A DNA stretch of 44,494 nucleotides, taken from assembly GCA_028716145.1 (NCBI GenBank), contig JAQUQL010000003.1, forward strand, positions 1-44,494, in the 5' to 3' direction. Origin of the DNA: Dehalococcoidales bacterium (GTDB lineage Bacteria; Chloroflexota; Dehalococcoidia; Dehalococcoidales; CSSed11-197). Below, piece by piece: positions 1 to 7,385 of this stretch. The number at the start of each line of letters is the position of its first letter. Positions within the stretch are counted from its first letter, which is position 1. Under the pieces are notes generated by a model. The model searched no databases, was not told the origin of the DNA, and saw nothing but the letters and a program-made list of their open reading frames with translations. The position numbers and the translations under genes were made by a program.

Positions 1-64
1 CATCGGCCAGTTTGGCCACTGCATCGTCAACTGATGTTGCATCTACATGTGTGATTTTATACAT
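1..64 (-). CDS. Molybdenum hydroxylase FAD-binding subunit (CoxM-like), N-terminal fragment
   Basis: Only the first 21 codons lie inside the window, and the gene runs off the left edge. The reading frame starts at an ATG (64-62) preceded by a strong GGAGGAG ribosome site. The start lies 12 bases past the stop of the large molybdopterin subunit, so it is the third gene of that operon. The N-terminus (M-Y-K-I-T-H-V then T-S-V-D-D-A-V-A-K-L) has the pattern of the FAD-binding subunit of the CO dehydrogenase/xanthine dehydrogenase family, whose members open with a short strand and then a 'S-x-x-E/D-A-x-x-x-L' helix. Position in the operon and this pattern are the only support. The flavin-binding loops are not visible. 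Confidence 0.6.
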   Translation of the reverse strand, partial: MYKITHVDATSVDDAVAKLAD

Positions 65-76
65 TATCGCTCCTCC

Positions 77-2356
77 CTAGGCCTTGCCCAGTGCTTTTAG
101 AACTTTATCGGGGGTGCAGGGGCCTTTATCGGGCTCAACCCATGCGCCGATTGCATTGAAGATGGCGCAGATGATGCATGAGTAGTTGGTAACACAGGGC
201 TCGCCGATACCATGGGCACCGTAAGGGCCTGCAGCATCGTAGGACTCAAAGTCTTGCTGGTGCAGGTTTTCGCCCTTGAAATCCATGGCAGTGGGCATCA
301 TGGCCTCGGTGTACTGGCTGCTAAGACAGGCACCGCTGGCCTTGTCCCAGATGGAACCGGCATAAAGAGCTTCCCAGATCTGGAGCTCGGAGCCGGACCT
401 CATCTCTTTGATGGTACCCTGCTTGAAGATGGTGCGGCCGGTGTCAACTGCGTTCCAGTGACCGAGTACTTCAACCTCACCGGTATCGGGGTCAACGGCT
501 ACTTCTGCGGCAGCGCAGGAGTTACCATTTGAGTTACAAACCTCACCCAGTTCCAGATCACCAACGGTTCGGTTCTTGAGGTGAGATGCCCAGCCAAAGC
601 CGGAACCAGCCAGTGGCGGCGTGCCGCTCATAACCTGACGGAAGGTGATGCGCTTGGTGGGGTCAGCCTTATAGTAGACTTCGCTGTTTTCGGCAGCAAC
701 ATCATCTACGGTGATACCTTCGATTTCGCGAAGGCCGGCCTTCCCGATGGCATAGGAGAAGAGTTTGTTGCGAAGATCAAGCGCGGCATTCATAAAGCCT
801 GAGCCAGCACCGCCGGTAAAGCCGGAACCAGCCTGGATACCGGCATCAAGACTGACATCGGTGTTACCCCATTCGCCCAGGCCAACATCTTCATATTTCA
901 TGCCGAGAGTCTCAGCAACGATGTGGACACAGATCATCGGGCCGCCTGACGGGCCGCGGGCGCCGCCGACGTTTACCAGACAGGTGCCATCCGGGCACAT
1001 GGTGACGAGACCTGCGCGGCTGGCGCCGTTTACCGAGCCATGGGAATCCCGATGGCCAACAATAGCGATGCCATGCAGTCTGCCATCATCCATGACGTTA
1101 TTTTCACCCGGTTTGTGCCATTTGCCGGCATAACCGGTTTCCTGATGCAGCCATTCAAACATTTCCTTAACGGCGATGCCGCCCCAGACGCGGTTCGGCG
1201 CATCAAGATCGGGAGCGTCGTTTTCGGCTAAGTTCTTCATTATGAGCTGGTAGGGATCCATATCAAGGTGGGCTGCCAGTTTGTAGAGAGCGGTATCATA
1301 GTTGCAGGCACCCGGCGGATCGTTAACGCAGCGCCAGTAACCTCGGGCTGGAGAGTTGGTGCTTATGGTAGTCACCTGGAAGCGGGCATCGGGGATGTTG
1401 TAGGTGGTTCTAAGGCCGAAGTGAACATTGGCTATCGGAGCAAAGCCACTGCTGCCGCCGTCTCCCCAGAACTTGGCATCTACACCGAGGATCTTGCCAT
1501 CCTGGGTTGCTCCCCATTTGATGGTGGATTTAACCGCAAACTGCCAGCTGTGAGTAAGCATACTCTTCTGGCGGGTCTTGATCAGGTTGACCGGAGCGCC
1601 GTTTACTTTCCTTGACATGGCGGCAGAGACGATAGCGGTGTTTTCACCGGTCTTGTCTCCATGTCCACAGCCGGTGAAGTGGGTAAAGAGGTGAACCTTG
1701 TTGGCCGGCATGCCGAAAGCATTGACAACGGCATTCTTTGCGCCGTGGATGTGCTGGCTGGGAATCCAGACATAAAGGTCTTCCCCGACCCACCATGCAA
1801 CCGACTGGTGCGGTTCAAGGGTGGCATGCTGGTAGGTGGTGGAGTAGCCCTGGATGGTTTCCAGCTGGACCGGAGCGCTGGCGATGGCCCCATCGGGGTC
1901 GCCGCGGGTCAGGTCGGTAGCTGTATAGTAGTTGGTATCCGGGCGGATACCGCTAAGCGGTGCGCCGGCCTGCATGGCCTCGTCTGTGTCGAAAACGCCC
2001 GGGCGCTCTTCATATTCAACCTCGATGAGGTCACAGGCGCGCTCGGCGATGTAGGGGTCATCAGCGATAACACCGGCTACTTCCTGTCCCCATTTAAAGA
2101 TGCCTTCTGTCCAGTTGGGAACATCTTCGTAGGTAACAACTGCTCTTACACCGGGTTCGGCAAGAGCGGCATCAGCGTTGATATTGGTGATGACGCCTTT
2201 CATGATGGTGGAACATTTGATGGCGCCGTAAAGCTTACGGCCGGCAAGGCGGTCGCTGGCAAAATCGGCATTACCGGTGACGATCTTGGCGCCGAGTTTG
2301 TCGGGGTTGGCCAGTTGGCCAATTACTTTCAGTTCTGGTTTTTCTACAAGAGCCAT
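77..2356 (-). CDS. Molybdopterin-binding large subunit of a xanthine dehydrogenase/aldehyde oxidase-family hydroxylase
   Basis: This 759-residue protein matches the usual length of CoxL/XdhB-type subunits, which hold the molybdenum-cytosine or molybdopterin cofactor and hydroxylate aldehydes, N-heterocycles or CO. The N-terminal aldehyde-oxidase a/b hammerhead domain spans about residues 15-130 ('ASDRLAGRKLYGAI', 'PGVRAVVTYEDVP'). The cofactor-binding domain follows, with Gly-rich loops near 'GSGFTGGAGSGF'. The C-terminal 'GIGEP' places the conserved catalytic Glu at about 719. The segment usually reading F-R-G-x-G is replaced here by 'ARGYWRCVNDPPG', so the substrate cannot be assigned, and CO (AYRCSFR loop) is not supported. 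There is no signal peptide. The partner small subunit has a Tat signal, so co-export is inferred. The start has an AGGAGGAG site and lies one base past the small-subunit stop. Confidence 0.88.
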   Translation of the reverse strand: MALVEKPELKVIGQLANPDKLGAKIVTGNADFASDRLAGRKLYGAIKCSTIMKGVITNINADAALAEPGVRAVVTYEDVPNWTEGIFKWGQEVAGVIADDPYIAERACDLIEVEYEERPGVFDTDEAMQAGAPLSGIRPDTNYYTATDLTRGDPDGAIASAPVQLETIQGYSTTYQHATLEPHQSVAWWVGEDLYVWIPSQHIHGAKNAVVNAFGMPANKVHLFTHFTGCGHGDKTGENTAIVSAAMSRKVNGAPVNLIKTRQKSMLTHSWQFAVKSTIKWGATQDGKILGVDAKFWGDGGSSGFAPIANVHFGLRTTYNIPDARFQVTTISTNSPARGYWRCVNDPPGACNYDTALYKLAAHLDMDPYQLIMKNLAENDAPDLDAPNRVWGGIAVKEMFEWLHQETGYAGKWHKPGENNVMDDGRLHGIAIVGHRDSHGSVNGASRAGLVTMCPDGTCLVNVGGARGPSGGPMICVHIVAETLGMKYEDVGLGEWGNTDVSLDAGIQAGSGFTGGAGSGFMNAALDLRNKLFSYAIGKAGLREIEGITVDDVAAENSEVYYKADPTKRITFRQVMSGTPPLAGSGFGWASHLKNRTVGDLELGEVCNSNGNSCAAAEVAVDPDTGEVEVLGHWNAVDTGRTIFKQGTIKEMRSGSELQIWEALYAGSIWDKASGACLSSQYTEAMMPTAMDFKGENLHQQDFESYDAAGPYGAHGIGEPCVTNYSCIICAIFNAIGAWVEPDKGPCTPDKVLKALGKA

Positions 2357-2357
2357 A

Positions 2358-3167
2358 TTATACTCCTCCTGCTATGGTTGCGATGGTGGCCTTGAAGTTG
2401 TGGCAGGTGCAGATGTGACCGGCAACAGCTTCGCGCACTTCGTCAACAGTAGGATTGGGATTTTCTGCCAGCAGAGCCTTGGCGGCCATGATGAAGCCGG
2501 GGGTGCAGAAACCGCACTGGAAGGCTTCGTTATCCAGCATTTTCTGCTGCAGCGGGCTGAGGTTGGTGCCGTTGGAAAGACCTTCGATGGTCTCGATGTT
2601 CTTGCCGCCACATTCGATGCCCAGGGTAAGGCAGGCGAAGGTGGGTACGCCGTCTACCAGAACGGTGCAGGCACCGCACTGACCAACGCCGCAGCCGACC
2701 TTGGTTCCGTAAAGGGCCAGCCTGTCGCGAAGGACAAAGTCGAGGGTCCAGTAGTCTTCAACCTTGAGGGTAACCGGATTGCCATTGACTACGAAGGATA
2801 CGACACCGGGTATGCCAGCGGTCATGAAGTTAGCGTCGAGATGGGCCTTAAGGGCCTCCAGTGAGTCAAATTCAGCTCCGTCGTAGGGGCTTACAAACTT
2901 GGTGAAGGTGATAGGATCGCCTTCCTTGTGGGCAGCCTCTACATGGGCTTGCAGTTCGGCATAAGTGTCAAACTCCTGGCCATCGTAGGGGCATTTGAAC
3001 TTGGCAGTAGCGGTAGTAACCGTAACCGTCTTGGTTACTTCTTCTGCGTCTCCCTTGCAGGCTGCCAGAATGAACGAGGAACCGACGGCGGTACCGCCGA
3101 CAACGATTCCGGCGTTCTTCAAAAACTGCCTTCTGGAGATTTGTTTGGTCTCCTCTTGTTCGGACAT
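2358..3167 (-). CDS. [2Fe-2S] small subunit of the molybdenum hydroxylase, Tat-exported lipoprotein with degenerate zinc-finger-like repeats
   Basis: The 269-residue protein is the iron-sulfur subunit that passes electrons from molybdopterin towards FAD. Residues 11-37 form a Tat signal ('SRRQFLKNAG', hydrophobic core, lipobox 'LAAC' with Cys37), so it is predicted to be folded before export and lipid-anchored outside the membrane. Residues 57-80 and 91-114 are two related segments ('PYDGxEFD...L.AH') resembling C2H2 fingers that have lost most metal ligands. From about 122 comes the plant-type ferredoxin domain with Cys159/164/167/179, then the four-helix domain with Cys218/221/253/255. All eight ligands of the two [2Fe-2S] clusters are present. 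CoxS-type subunits are usually about 160 residues, so roughly 100 N-terminal residues are extra. Ribosome site AGGAGGT lies 13 bases upstream. E. coli PaoA (YagT) is a known Tat-exported precedent. Confidence 0.9.
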   Translation of the reverse strand: MSEQEETKQISRRQFLKNAGIVVGGTAVGSSFILAACKGDAEEVTKTVTVTTATAKFKCPYDGQEFDTYAELQAHVEAAHKEGDPITFTKFVSPYDGAEFDSLEALKAHLDANFMTAGIPGVVSFVVNGNPVTLKVEDYWTLDFVLRDRLALYGTKVGCGVGQCGACTVLVDGVPTFACLTLGIECGGKNIETIEGLSNGTNLSPLQQKMLDNEAFQCGFCTPGFIMAAKALLAENPNPTVDEVREAVAGHICTCHNFKATIATIAGGV

Positions 3168-3276
3168 AATTGTCTTAATCGACCTCCTAATAAATTAACC
3201 TTTTGGTCTGGAAAAACAAGTTTTAGGAAATTATGTTTTGTTTCTTTTTAGTACCACCTCCTTTACTAGTCTGTGT

Positions 3277-3320
3277 AAAAACTCCGTGTTAAGTCATATT
3301 ACAGTAGTGCGGGGTTTTTT
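3277..3320. terminator. Probable bidirectional intrinsic terminator
   Basis: Bases 3277-3286 (AAAAACTCCG) pair with 3310-3319 (CGGGGTTTTT), ten pairs including one G-U, around a 23-base loop. A T run lies on each strand after the stem. It follows the stop of the small minus-strand gene at 3327 and precedes the molybdenum-hydroxylase operon, separating the two transcripts. The loop is long, so the call is moderate. Confidence 0.45.
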
Positions 3321-3326
3321 GTGGTA

Positions 3327-3536
3327 TCATATGTTACCGTTGTCTGTGTGAACTCCCGGTTTGTTGAAGCGACTGCCATTAACCTCTTCCCAGAGTTCAA
3401 TCATCTGGCAGATAAAGCCGTCATAACACTGGCCGGGAGCGCGGTTTTTATCCAGCTTGTTTTTAGTGCTTAGTTTGATACCCAGGGTAGCCCTGTTGGG
3501 CGCGCGTTTAGCATTCTGGCTTTGTTCTTTATTCAT
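3327..3536 (-). CDS. Small ribbon-helix-helix-like protein (possible regulator)
   Basis: This 69-residue basic protein is not firmly recognised. Residues 16-50 have the layout of small ribbon-helix-helix DNA-binding proteins of the antitoxin/VapB-like class. There is a beta strand ('TLGIKLST'), a first helix ('KNKLDKNRAP'), a turn, and a second helix ('YDGFICQMIELWEEV') resembling the 'S/C-Y-D-x-x-I-x-x-L-I/E' signature. No toxin gene adjoins it. It lies on the same strand just upstream of the molybdenum-hydroxylase operon, separated by a probable terminator. A role in regulating that operon is therefore possible but unproven. The ribosome site is weak. Confidence 0.5.
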   Translation of the reverse strand: MNKEQSQNAKRAPNRATLGIKLSTKNKLDKNRAPGQCYDGFICQMIELWEEVNGSRFNKPGVHTDNGNI

Positions 3537-3615
3537 ACAGAGCTATTCCATTCGTTGTAACGTTGTATAACAAGGTTTCATTAACTATATAATATTTATG
3601 CTTGTGTATGCAAGC

Positions 3616-4122
3616 TTAATATTCCGGCGGCAAATCAGTAGCACCACCCGGAGGATAGATTACTCTGAGCCAGCAATCTTCTATAATAAGGTATGTCCAC
3701 TGCATTCCCCATAAGGTTCCAGTAGCCTCGACTATGTAACCCTCACCTTCCCGGATATTGTTAAGCTGGGAATGATAACGCACTCTAAACTTCACGTTGC
3801 CCATCTGTACAAATTTCTCAGGGTCAGGAGGTTCGCCCAGGAAGCTCATTTTTTCGACCTCTACGTGAGGGAAAAACAGTTTTTTGCCCTGGTATTTTTC
3901 CTTGGTGCTTTCGGGGTCTGCCAAATATTCTTCGTAGAGCTCTAAAGGGTCAACTTCTATGGGAGTCTCTGTTATGGTGGTGGCGGGAGGGGGTGTAAGT
4001 GTATTCTGGCTGCAACTGGAGGCTGGCATAATAACCAAAACAAGTATTACGATAACAACTGCAGCAACCGAGGAAGTTGCTCTTTGCCCTTTCTTTGCTT
4101 TGGGCGATAATATTATTTTCAT
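3616..4122 (-). CDS. Lipoprotein with OB-fold tRNA_anti-like domain
   Basis: The 168-residue protein has a basic N-terminus, a long hydrophobic segment (about 18-33) and a lipobox 'ASSC' (Cys37). A Thr/Pro linker follows. The C-terminal half begins with the helix 'LELYEEYLADPESTKEKYQGKKLFF' region (about 61-85) and continues in beta strands. This is the pattern of the tRNA_anti-like OB-fold family (PF12869), in which a 'y-x-x-N/D-x-x-x-A-x-x-K-Y-x-G-K' helix precedes the barrel. These domains occur in exported bacterial proteins and have no settled function; tRNA binding is not expected outside the membrane. AGGAGG lies eight bases before the ATG. Confidence 0.65.
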   Translation of the reverse strand: MKIILSPKAKKGQRATSSVAAVVIVILVLVIMPASSCSQNTLTPPPATTITETPIEVDPLELYEEYLADPESTKEKYQGKKLFFPHVEVEKMSFLGEPPDPEKFVQMGNVKFRVRYHSQLNNIREGEGYIVEATGTLWGMQWTYLIIEDCWLRVIYPPGGATDLPPEY

Positions 4123-4300
4123 TTTTGCCCTCCTGTTGTTTTGCGCGAAAACAGAATTGGAGGATTTGTGTGATGGCTAAGATTAATAGCAGATATAATT
4201 AGTCCACAATATCCACTGTTATCTAAATTATAATATTACTGCATAATATCGTCAACATCTCAAAGCTGGAATAAATAAAAAACATGGGTTAAAATAAAGC

Positions 4301-5029
4301 ATGTCCTTACATGAAAGCCTTACCTGGCTTGCAGATTTTAAAGAACGCTTTGATGATGACGTCAAGCGTTTATATGCCAAAGAGCCTTTGTGGTCTAAAT
4401 GCCAGAACTGCCCTGATGGCCACTGTTGCGGCCATGGCATTTATCCGGTCACTATGAGCCGCCTGAATCCATTTCGTCTTGAAGAGTGGTGGCTTCAGCT
4501 GGAATATGTTAAGGATAACTTTTCGGAAGACGAGAAAAAGCAGCTGGTGCGTAACGTTCTTTCAAAGCGTCCGCACTGCATTTTTCTTTTTGATAACCGT
4601 TGCAGTGTCCATCCTGCCCGCGCCTGGGCGTGTCGTGTGCACCCCTATACCATATCTTTCCATACCAATCCGGATTATTTCCCGGTTGGTCAGTTGGCCA
4701 TTCCTTCCTGCCCGGCGTTTGCTCATACTTTTAGTGTAAAGAAAAATGAAATCGTAGTTCAAAGCCCGGCAGTCTTAGCAAAAGAACCTGGCTCGCGGCT
4801 CATACAGGTAAAGCTTAAAAAAAGAAAACCGGTTTGGTTGCTTGATGCAACTGATTACGTTAACGAATTTGAAAACCGGGCAGGCGGGGAAGAGAGATCT
4901 GCCGAGGATTGGGAAGCATTACTTTCGCTTGCTGGAGAAGCCGGGAGCAAAGGAGGCATTGCTTTGCAGATGTACCTGGAGAAGATGCAAGGGTTGACGC
5001 GTATGCCGGATGGCAGTATCCGGTTTTAA
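4301..5029 (+). CDS. YkgJ-family cysteine cluster protein
   Basis: The 242-residue cytoplasmic protein has the CxxCxxCC-type cluster of the YkgJ family (PF03692): Cys34, Cys37, Cys42, Cys43, then Cys93, Cys101 and Cys111 in 'CIFLFDNRCSVHPARAWAC'. Family members are thought to bind zinc or an Fe-S cluster, and biochemical roles are mostly unknown. The C-terminal third, with 'NEFENRAGGEERSAEDWEAL', shows no recognised motif. No ribosome site precedes the ATG. A TAAAAT hexamer ends only five bases before it, so a leaderless message is possible. The gene converges with lipA, whose stop lies 51 bases away. Confidence 0.75.
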   Translation: MSLHESLTWLADFKERFDDDVKRLYAKEPLWSKCQNCPDGHCCGHGIYPVTMSRLNPFRLEEWWLQLEYVKDNFSEDEKKQLVRNVLSKRPHCIFLFDNRCSVHPARAWACRVHPYTISFHTNPDYFPVGQLAIPSCPAFAHTFSVKKNEIVVQSPAVLAKEPGSRLIQVKLKKRKPVWLLDATDYVNEFENRAGGEERSAEDWEALLSLAGEAGSKGGIALQMYLEKMQGLTRMPDGSIRF

Positions 5030-5079
5030 TTATGATATTCTTTTTTTAATGTACTTGCGCTTCAAAAACAGGCATATTT

Positions 5080-5946
5080 TTATGCGCAAGGTCTGCCTTG
5101 TTGGTATAGCTCAGCGGCTTTATAGGAGCTTCTTACCAGCGGTGCAGAGGCAATACCGGAAAAACCCATTTCCAGAGCAGGCTGGATATAACCGGAGAAT
5201 TCTTTCGGTGTTACATAATTTATAACCGGATGATGCTGGCTTGATGGGGCAAGGTACTGCCCCAGCGTGATAAGATTGCATCCCGCCTTGCGCAATTCCT
5301 TCATAACTTCAATAACCTCTTCACGCTTTTCTCCCAGGCCTAGCATCAGGCCTGATTTTGTAACCATTCCCGGGTCAATTTTCTTAATTGAGCTTAGCAA
5401 ATCGAGTGAACGCCGGTAACCGGCAAGCGGTCTTACCTGGCTGTAAAGCCTGGGCACAGTCTCAATATTGTGGTTAATAACAGAAGGTTTGGCGTTTATA
5501 ACTGTTTCAATGGCAGCGTCAAGCCCCTGAAAATCTGGAATTAGCACTTCAACTTTTGTACCCGGACAGACCAAGCGAACAGTTTCAATGGTTCTGGCAA
5601 AATGGGATGCTCCTCCATCATCAAGATCATCTCGCGTTACAGAAGTTATAACAACGTATTCGAGGCCGAGCCTTTTTACTGCTGTTGCGATCCGCTCTGG
5701 TTCGCCATTGTCCAGCGGGGATGGTTTGCCTTTTGTTATGGCGCAAAATGTGCAGTTGCGGGTGCAAACATCTCCCATTATCATAAAGGTGGCGGTTTTT
5801 TTGGCAAAACACTGGCACATGTTGGGGCAAAGTGCGCTCTGGCATACAGTGTTGAGTTTCAAGTCTCTCAGCACGTAAGAAACGTCGGCTATTTCATCTA
5901 CCCTGGGGATTCTCTGTTTAAACCAGTCTGGAAGCCTTTTACCCAA
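5080..5946 (-). CDS. lipA: Lipoyl synthase
   Basis: LipA is a radical-SAM enzyme that inserts two sulfur atoms into a protein-bound octanoyl group. The 288-residue protein carries the auxiliary-cluster motif C-x4-C-x5-C (Cys35, Cys40, Cys46) and the radical-SAM motif C-x3-C-x2-C (Cys61, Cys65, Cys68, 'CTRNCTFC'). Near the C-terminus it has the conserved R-S-S-Y ('VRSSYKA') whose serine ligates the auxiliary cluster. Length fits the family. The start overlaps the end of lipB by eight bases, giving the usual translational coupling. It is the last gene of the run that begins with arsR at 10350, which suggests at least one dedicated client, the exported H-like protein two genes upstream. Other cytoplasmic clients cannot be excluded. 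Confidence 0.96.
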   Translation of the reverse strand: MGKRLPDWFKQRIPRVDEIADVSYVLRDLKLNTVCQSALCPNMCQCFAKKTATFMIMGDVCTRNCTFCAITKGKPSPLDNGEPERIATAVKRLGLEYVVITSVTRDDLDDGGASHFARTIETVRLVCPGTKVEVLIPDFQGLDAAIETVINAKPSVINHNIETVPRLYSQVRPLAGYRRSLDLLSSIKKIDPGMVTKSGLMLGLGEKREEVIEVMKELRKAGCNLITLGQYLAPSSQHHPVINYVTPKEFSGYIQPALEMGFSGIASAPLVRSSYKAAELYQQGRPCA

Positions 5947-6622
5947 AAATCTCTCCTTTCATGTGAGTGTCGTTCAGCGGTTCTGTCTGGATATCAAGAA
6001 TGCGAGACAGAGTGTCGAGGAAAACCGGCTTGACCTCGTCGACTGTAACCTTTTTTTCGCTGAGACTTGTAATTGAGGCAGGCTCTTTGCCTGGAATCCC
6101 GCACAGATTGATGATCTTGAAATCGTCAAGCTCAGGGTTGATGTTAAGCGAAATTCCGTGCATGCTGATACCTCTTGTAAAATGGAGACCGATAGCCGCA
6201 AGCTGTTTTCCTTCTGCCCATACTCCCGGGTGCTCCTGCCATCTTTCGGCGTATATACCGAAGTGTCTGGCAGTGTCAATAACTGTCTGTTCGAGGTCAT
6301 GCATAAACCGGCGAAGTTCTCCTCTCCGCGCTCGCATGTCCATAATCGGGTAAACTACAAGCTGCCCCGGGCAATGAAAGCTTGTATCGCCGCCCCGATT
6401 GGTGCGGCAAACTTCCACTCCTCTGCGGCTCAGTTCCTCTTCATCTGCAAGCACATTCTCGGCCTTGCCGAATTTTCCCAGAGTTACAGTAGGTGGATGT
6501 TCCATGACCAGTAAAACGTCTTCAATTTCTTTCCTGTACCTTAATTCGGCAAGTTTGAACTGTGCGGCGTAAGCTGCCTGATATTCAATTAAACCGAGGT
6601 CCCACACCCAACATTTATTCAT
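5939..6622 (-). CDS. lipB: Lipoyl(octanoyl) transferase
   Basis: LipB moves octanoate from octanoyl-ACP to the target lysine of lipoyl domains. The 227-residue protein has the family core 'NRGGDTSFHCPGQLVVYP' (about 79-96). There is also 'KQLAAIGL' with the active-site Lys, and 'NLCGIPGKEPASI' with the catalytic Cys (equivalent to E. coli Cys169). The usual His-Gly-Pro-Gly-Gln reads His-Cys-Pro-Gly-Gln here, an added cysteine near the active site. It begins 24 bases after the exported H-like gene and overlaps lipA by eight bases. The ribosome site is weak. Confidence 0.95.
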   Translation of the reverse strand: MNKCWVWDLGLIEYQAAYAAQFKLAELRYRKEIEDVLLVMEHPPTVTLGKFGKAENVLADEEELSRRGVEVCRTNRGGDTSFHCPGQLVVYPIMDMRARRGELRRFMHDLEQTVIDTARHFGIYAERWQEHPGVWAEGKQLAAIGLHFTRGISMHGISLNINPELDDFKIINLCGIPGKEPASITSLSEKKVTVDEVKPVFLDTLSRILDIQTEPLNDTHMKGEIFG

Positions 6623-6646
6623 CCTGTCTATAATAGCATGCCCGCC

Positions 6647-7357
6647 TTACATATCCGGATTTGTGTTGTAAATGGCATATTCGATACCGGTCAGCAGACT
6701 ATCCAACTCCTCCGGTTTAGAGAGTTTTACGACGTATATCCAACCCCTCAAATATGGTTCGGCTTGCATGATGAGAGCATTGACGTAGAGATCTTCGTTT
6801 ACCTGTACGATTGTGCCACTCACGGGGCTGTACATGTCAACGTTCATTTTCTGGCCTTCAAAATTCCCCAGCCAGCCGTCATAAGCCAGGTCGCTGCCTT
6901 TCGACAGCAAGGTAACCTCCCCCCTTTCAACAGCTCCCAACAGTAGATGCATTTTATCGCTAAGCCCTATTACTGCCAGATCGTCGTGCAGTGGTTTTAC
7001 CCATACGTGTTCATAGGAATAGAGTCTATCGGTGGCAACCTTGCTGGTGCAGCCGACGGTATCTTCCAATGGCGGGTTTGTTTTAGGAGGCACATAAACA
7101 AAATCACCGTTGCCAGCTGTAGTTGTCGGCGGGGTAGTTGAGGTTGGTGTAGTGGTAGGTGGCGCAGTAGTGGTAGGTGTTGTCGAAGTGGGAGCAGTGG
7201 TTGTCGGGTCCTCTGAATTACAGCCGGTTGCAGCCGCAATCGATGTCAGTGCCAGGCTTCCGGTTATAAGCCCGGTGCTTTTCAAAAAGCTGCGCCTGGA
7301 TATTCCGCTCGGTGCAGATCCGGTGTTTTTACTCTTTTCGTCATTTGATTTTTTCAT
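6647..7357 (-). CDS. Tat-exported lipoprotein with a glycine-cleavage H-protein-like lipoyl domain
   Basis: The 236-residue protein starts with a Tat signal ('SRRSFLKSTG', residues 20-29), a hydrophobic core and a lipobox ending in Cys46 ('AATGC'). A Thr/Pro-rich linker (51-80) follows. Residues about 112-230 align by eye with GcvH: 'YSYEHVWVK', 'AVIGLSDK', then 'FEGQKMNVDMYSPVSGTIVQVNE' as the hairpin, and 'GWIYVVKLSKPEELDSLL' at the end. Lys170 sits where GcvH carries lipoate ('ESVKAASD-x-YSPVSG'). Ordinary GcvH is cytoplasmic, about 125-130 residues, and works with GcvP/GcvT; neither is present here. Adjacent lipB and lipA can lipoylate it before export, and Tat carries folded, cofactor-loaded proteins. 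Lipoylation and export are inferred. Function is unknown; a redox or thiol-metalloid carrier is plausible. Confidence 0.85.
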   Translation of the reverse strand: MKKSNDEKSKNTGSAPSGISRRSFLKSTGLITGSLALTSIAAATGCNSEDPTTTAPTSTTPTTTAPPTTTPTSTTPPTTTAGNGDFVYVPPKTNPPLEDTVGCTSKVATDRLYSYEHVWVKPLHDDLAVIGLSDKMHLLLGAVERGEVTLLSKGSDLAYDGWLGNFEGQKMNVDMYSPVSGTIVQVNEDLYVNALIMQAEPYLRGWIYVVKLSKPEELDSLLTGIEYAIYNTNPDM

Positions 7358-7385
7358 CTTCTTCCTCCGTCAGGTTTCGATAATC

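Noticed and set aside
1661-2395. Long plus-strand open frame of 244 codons opposite the molybdopterin subunit
   Set aside because: It is antisense to a strongly supported gene, has no ribosome site and no recognisable motif.
3254-3262. Strong AGGAGG-like ribosome site on the minus strand in the leader of the molybdenum operon
   Set aside because: The following GTG frame stops after a few codons, so no leader peptide is supported.
5054-5090. Hairpin CTTGCGC/GCGCAAG between the converging YkgJ-like and lipA genes as a terminator
   Set aside because: The stem overlaps the lipA stop, and neither strand has a T run directly after it.
5080-6622. lipB-lipA as ordinary housekeeping genes for pyruvate dehydrogenase or cytoplasmic GcvH
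   Set aside because: This is not excluded. It was set aside as the only explanation because no such client is in the window and the adjacent upstream gene encodes a lipoyl-type domain.
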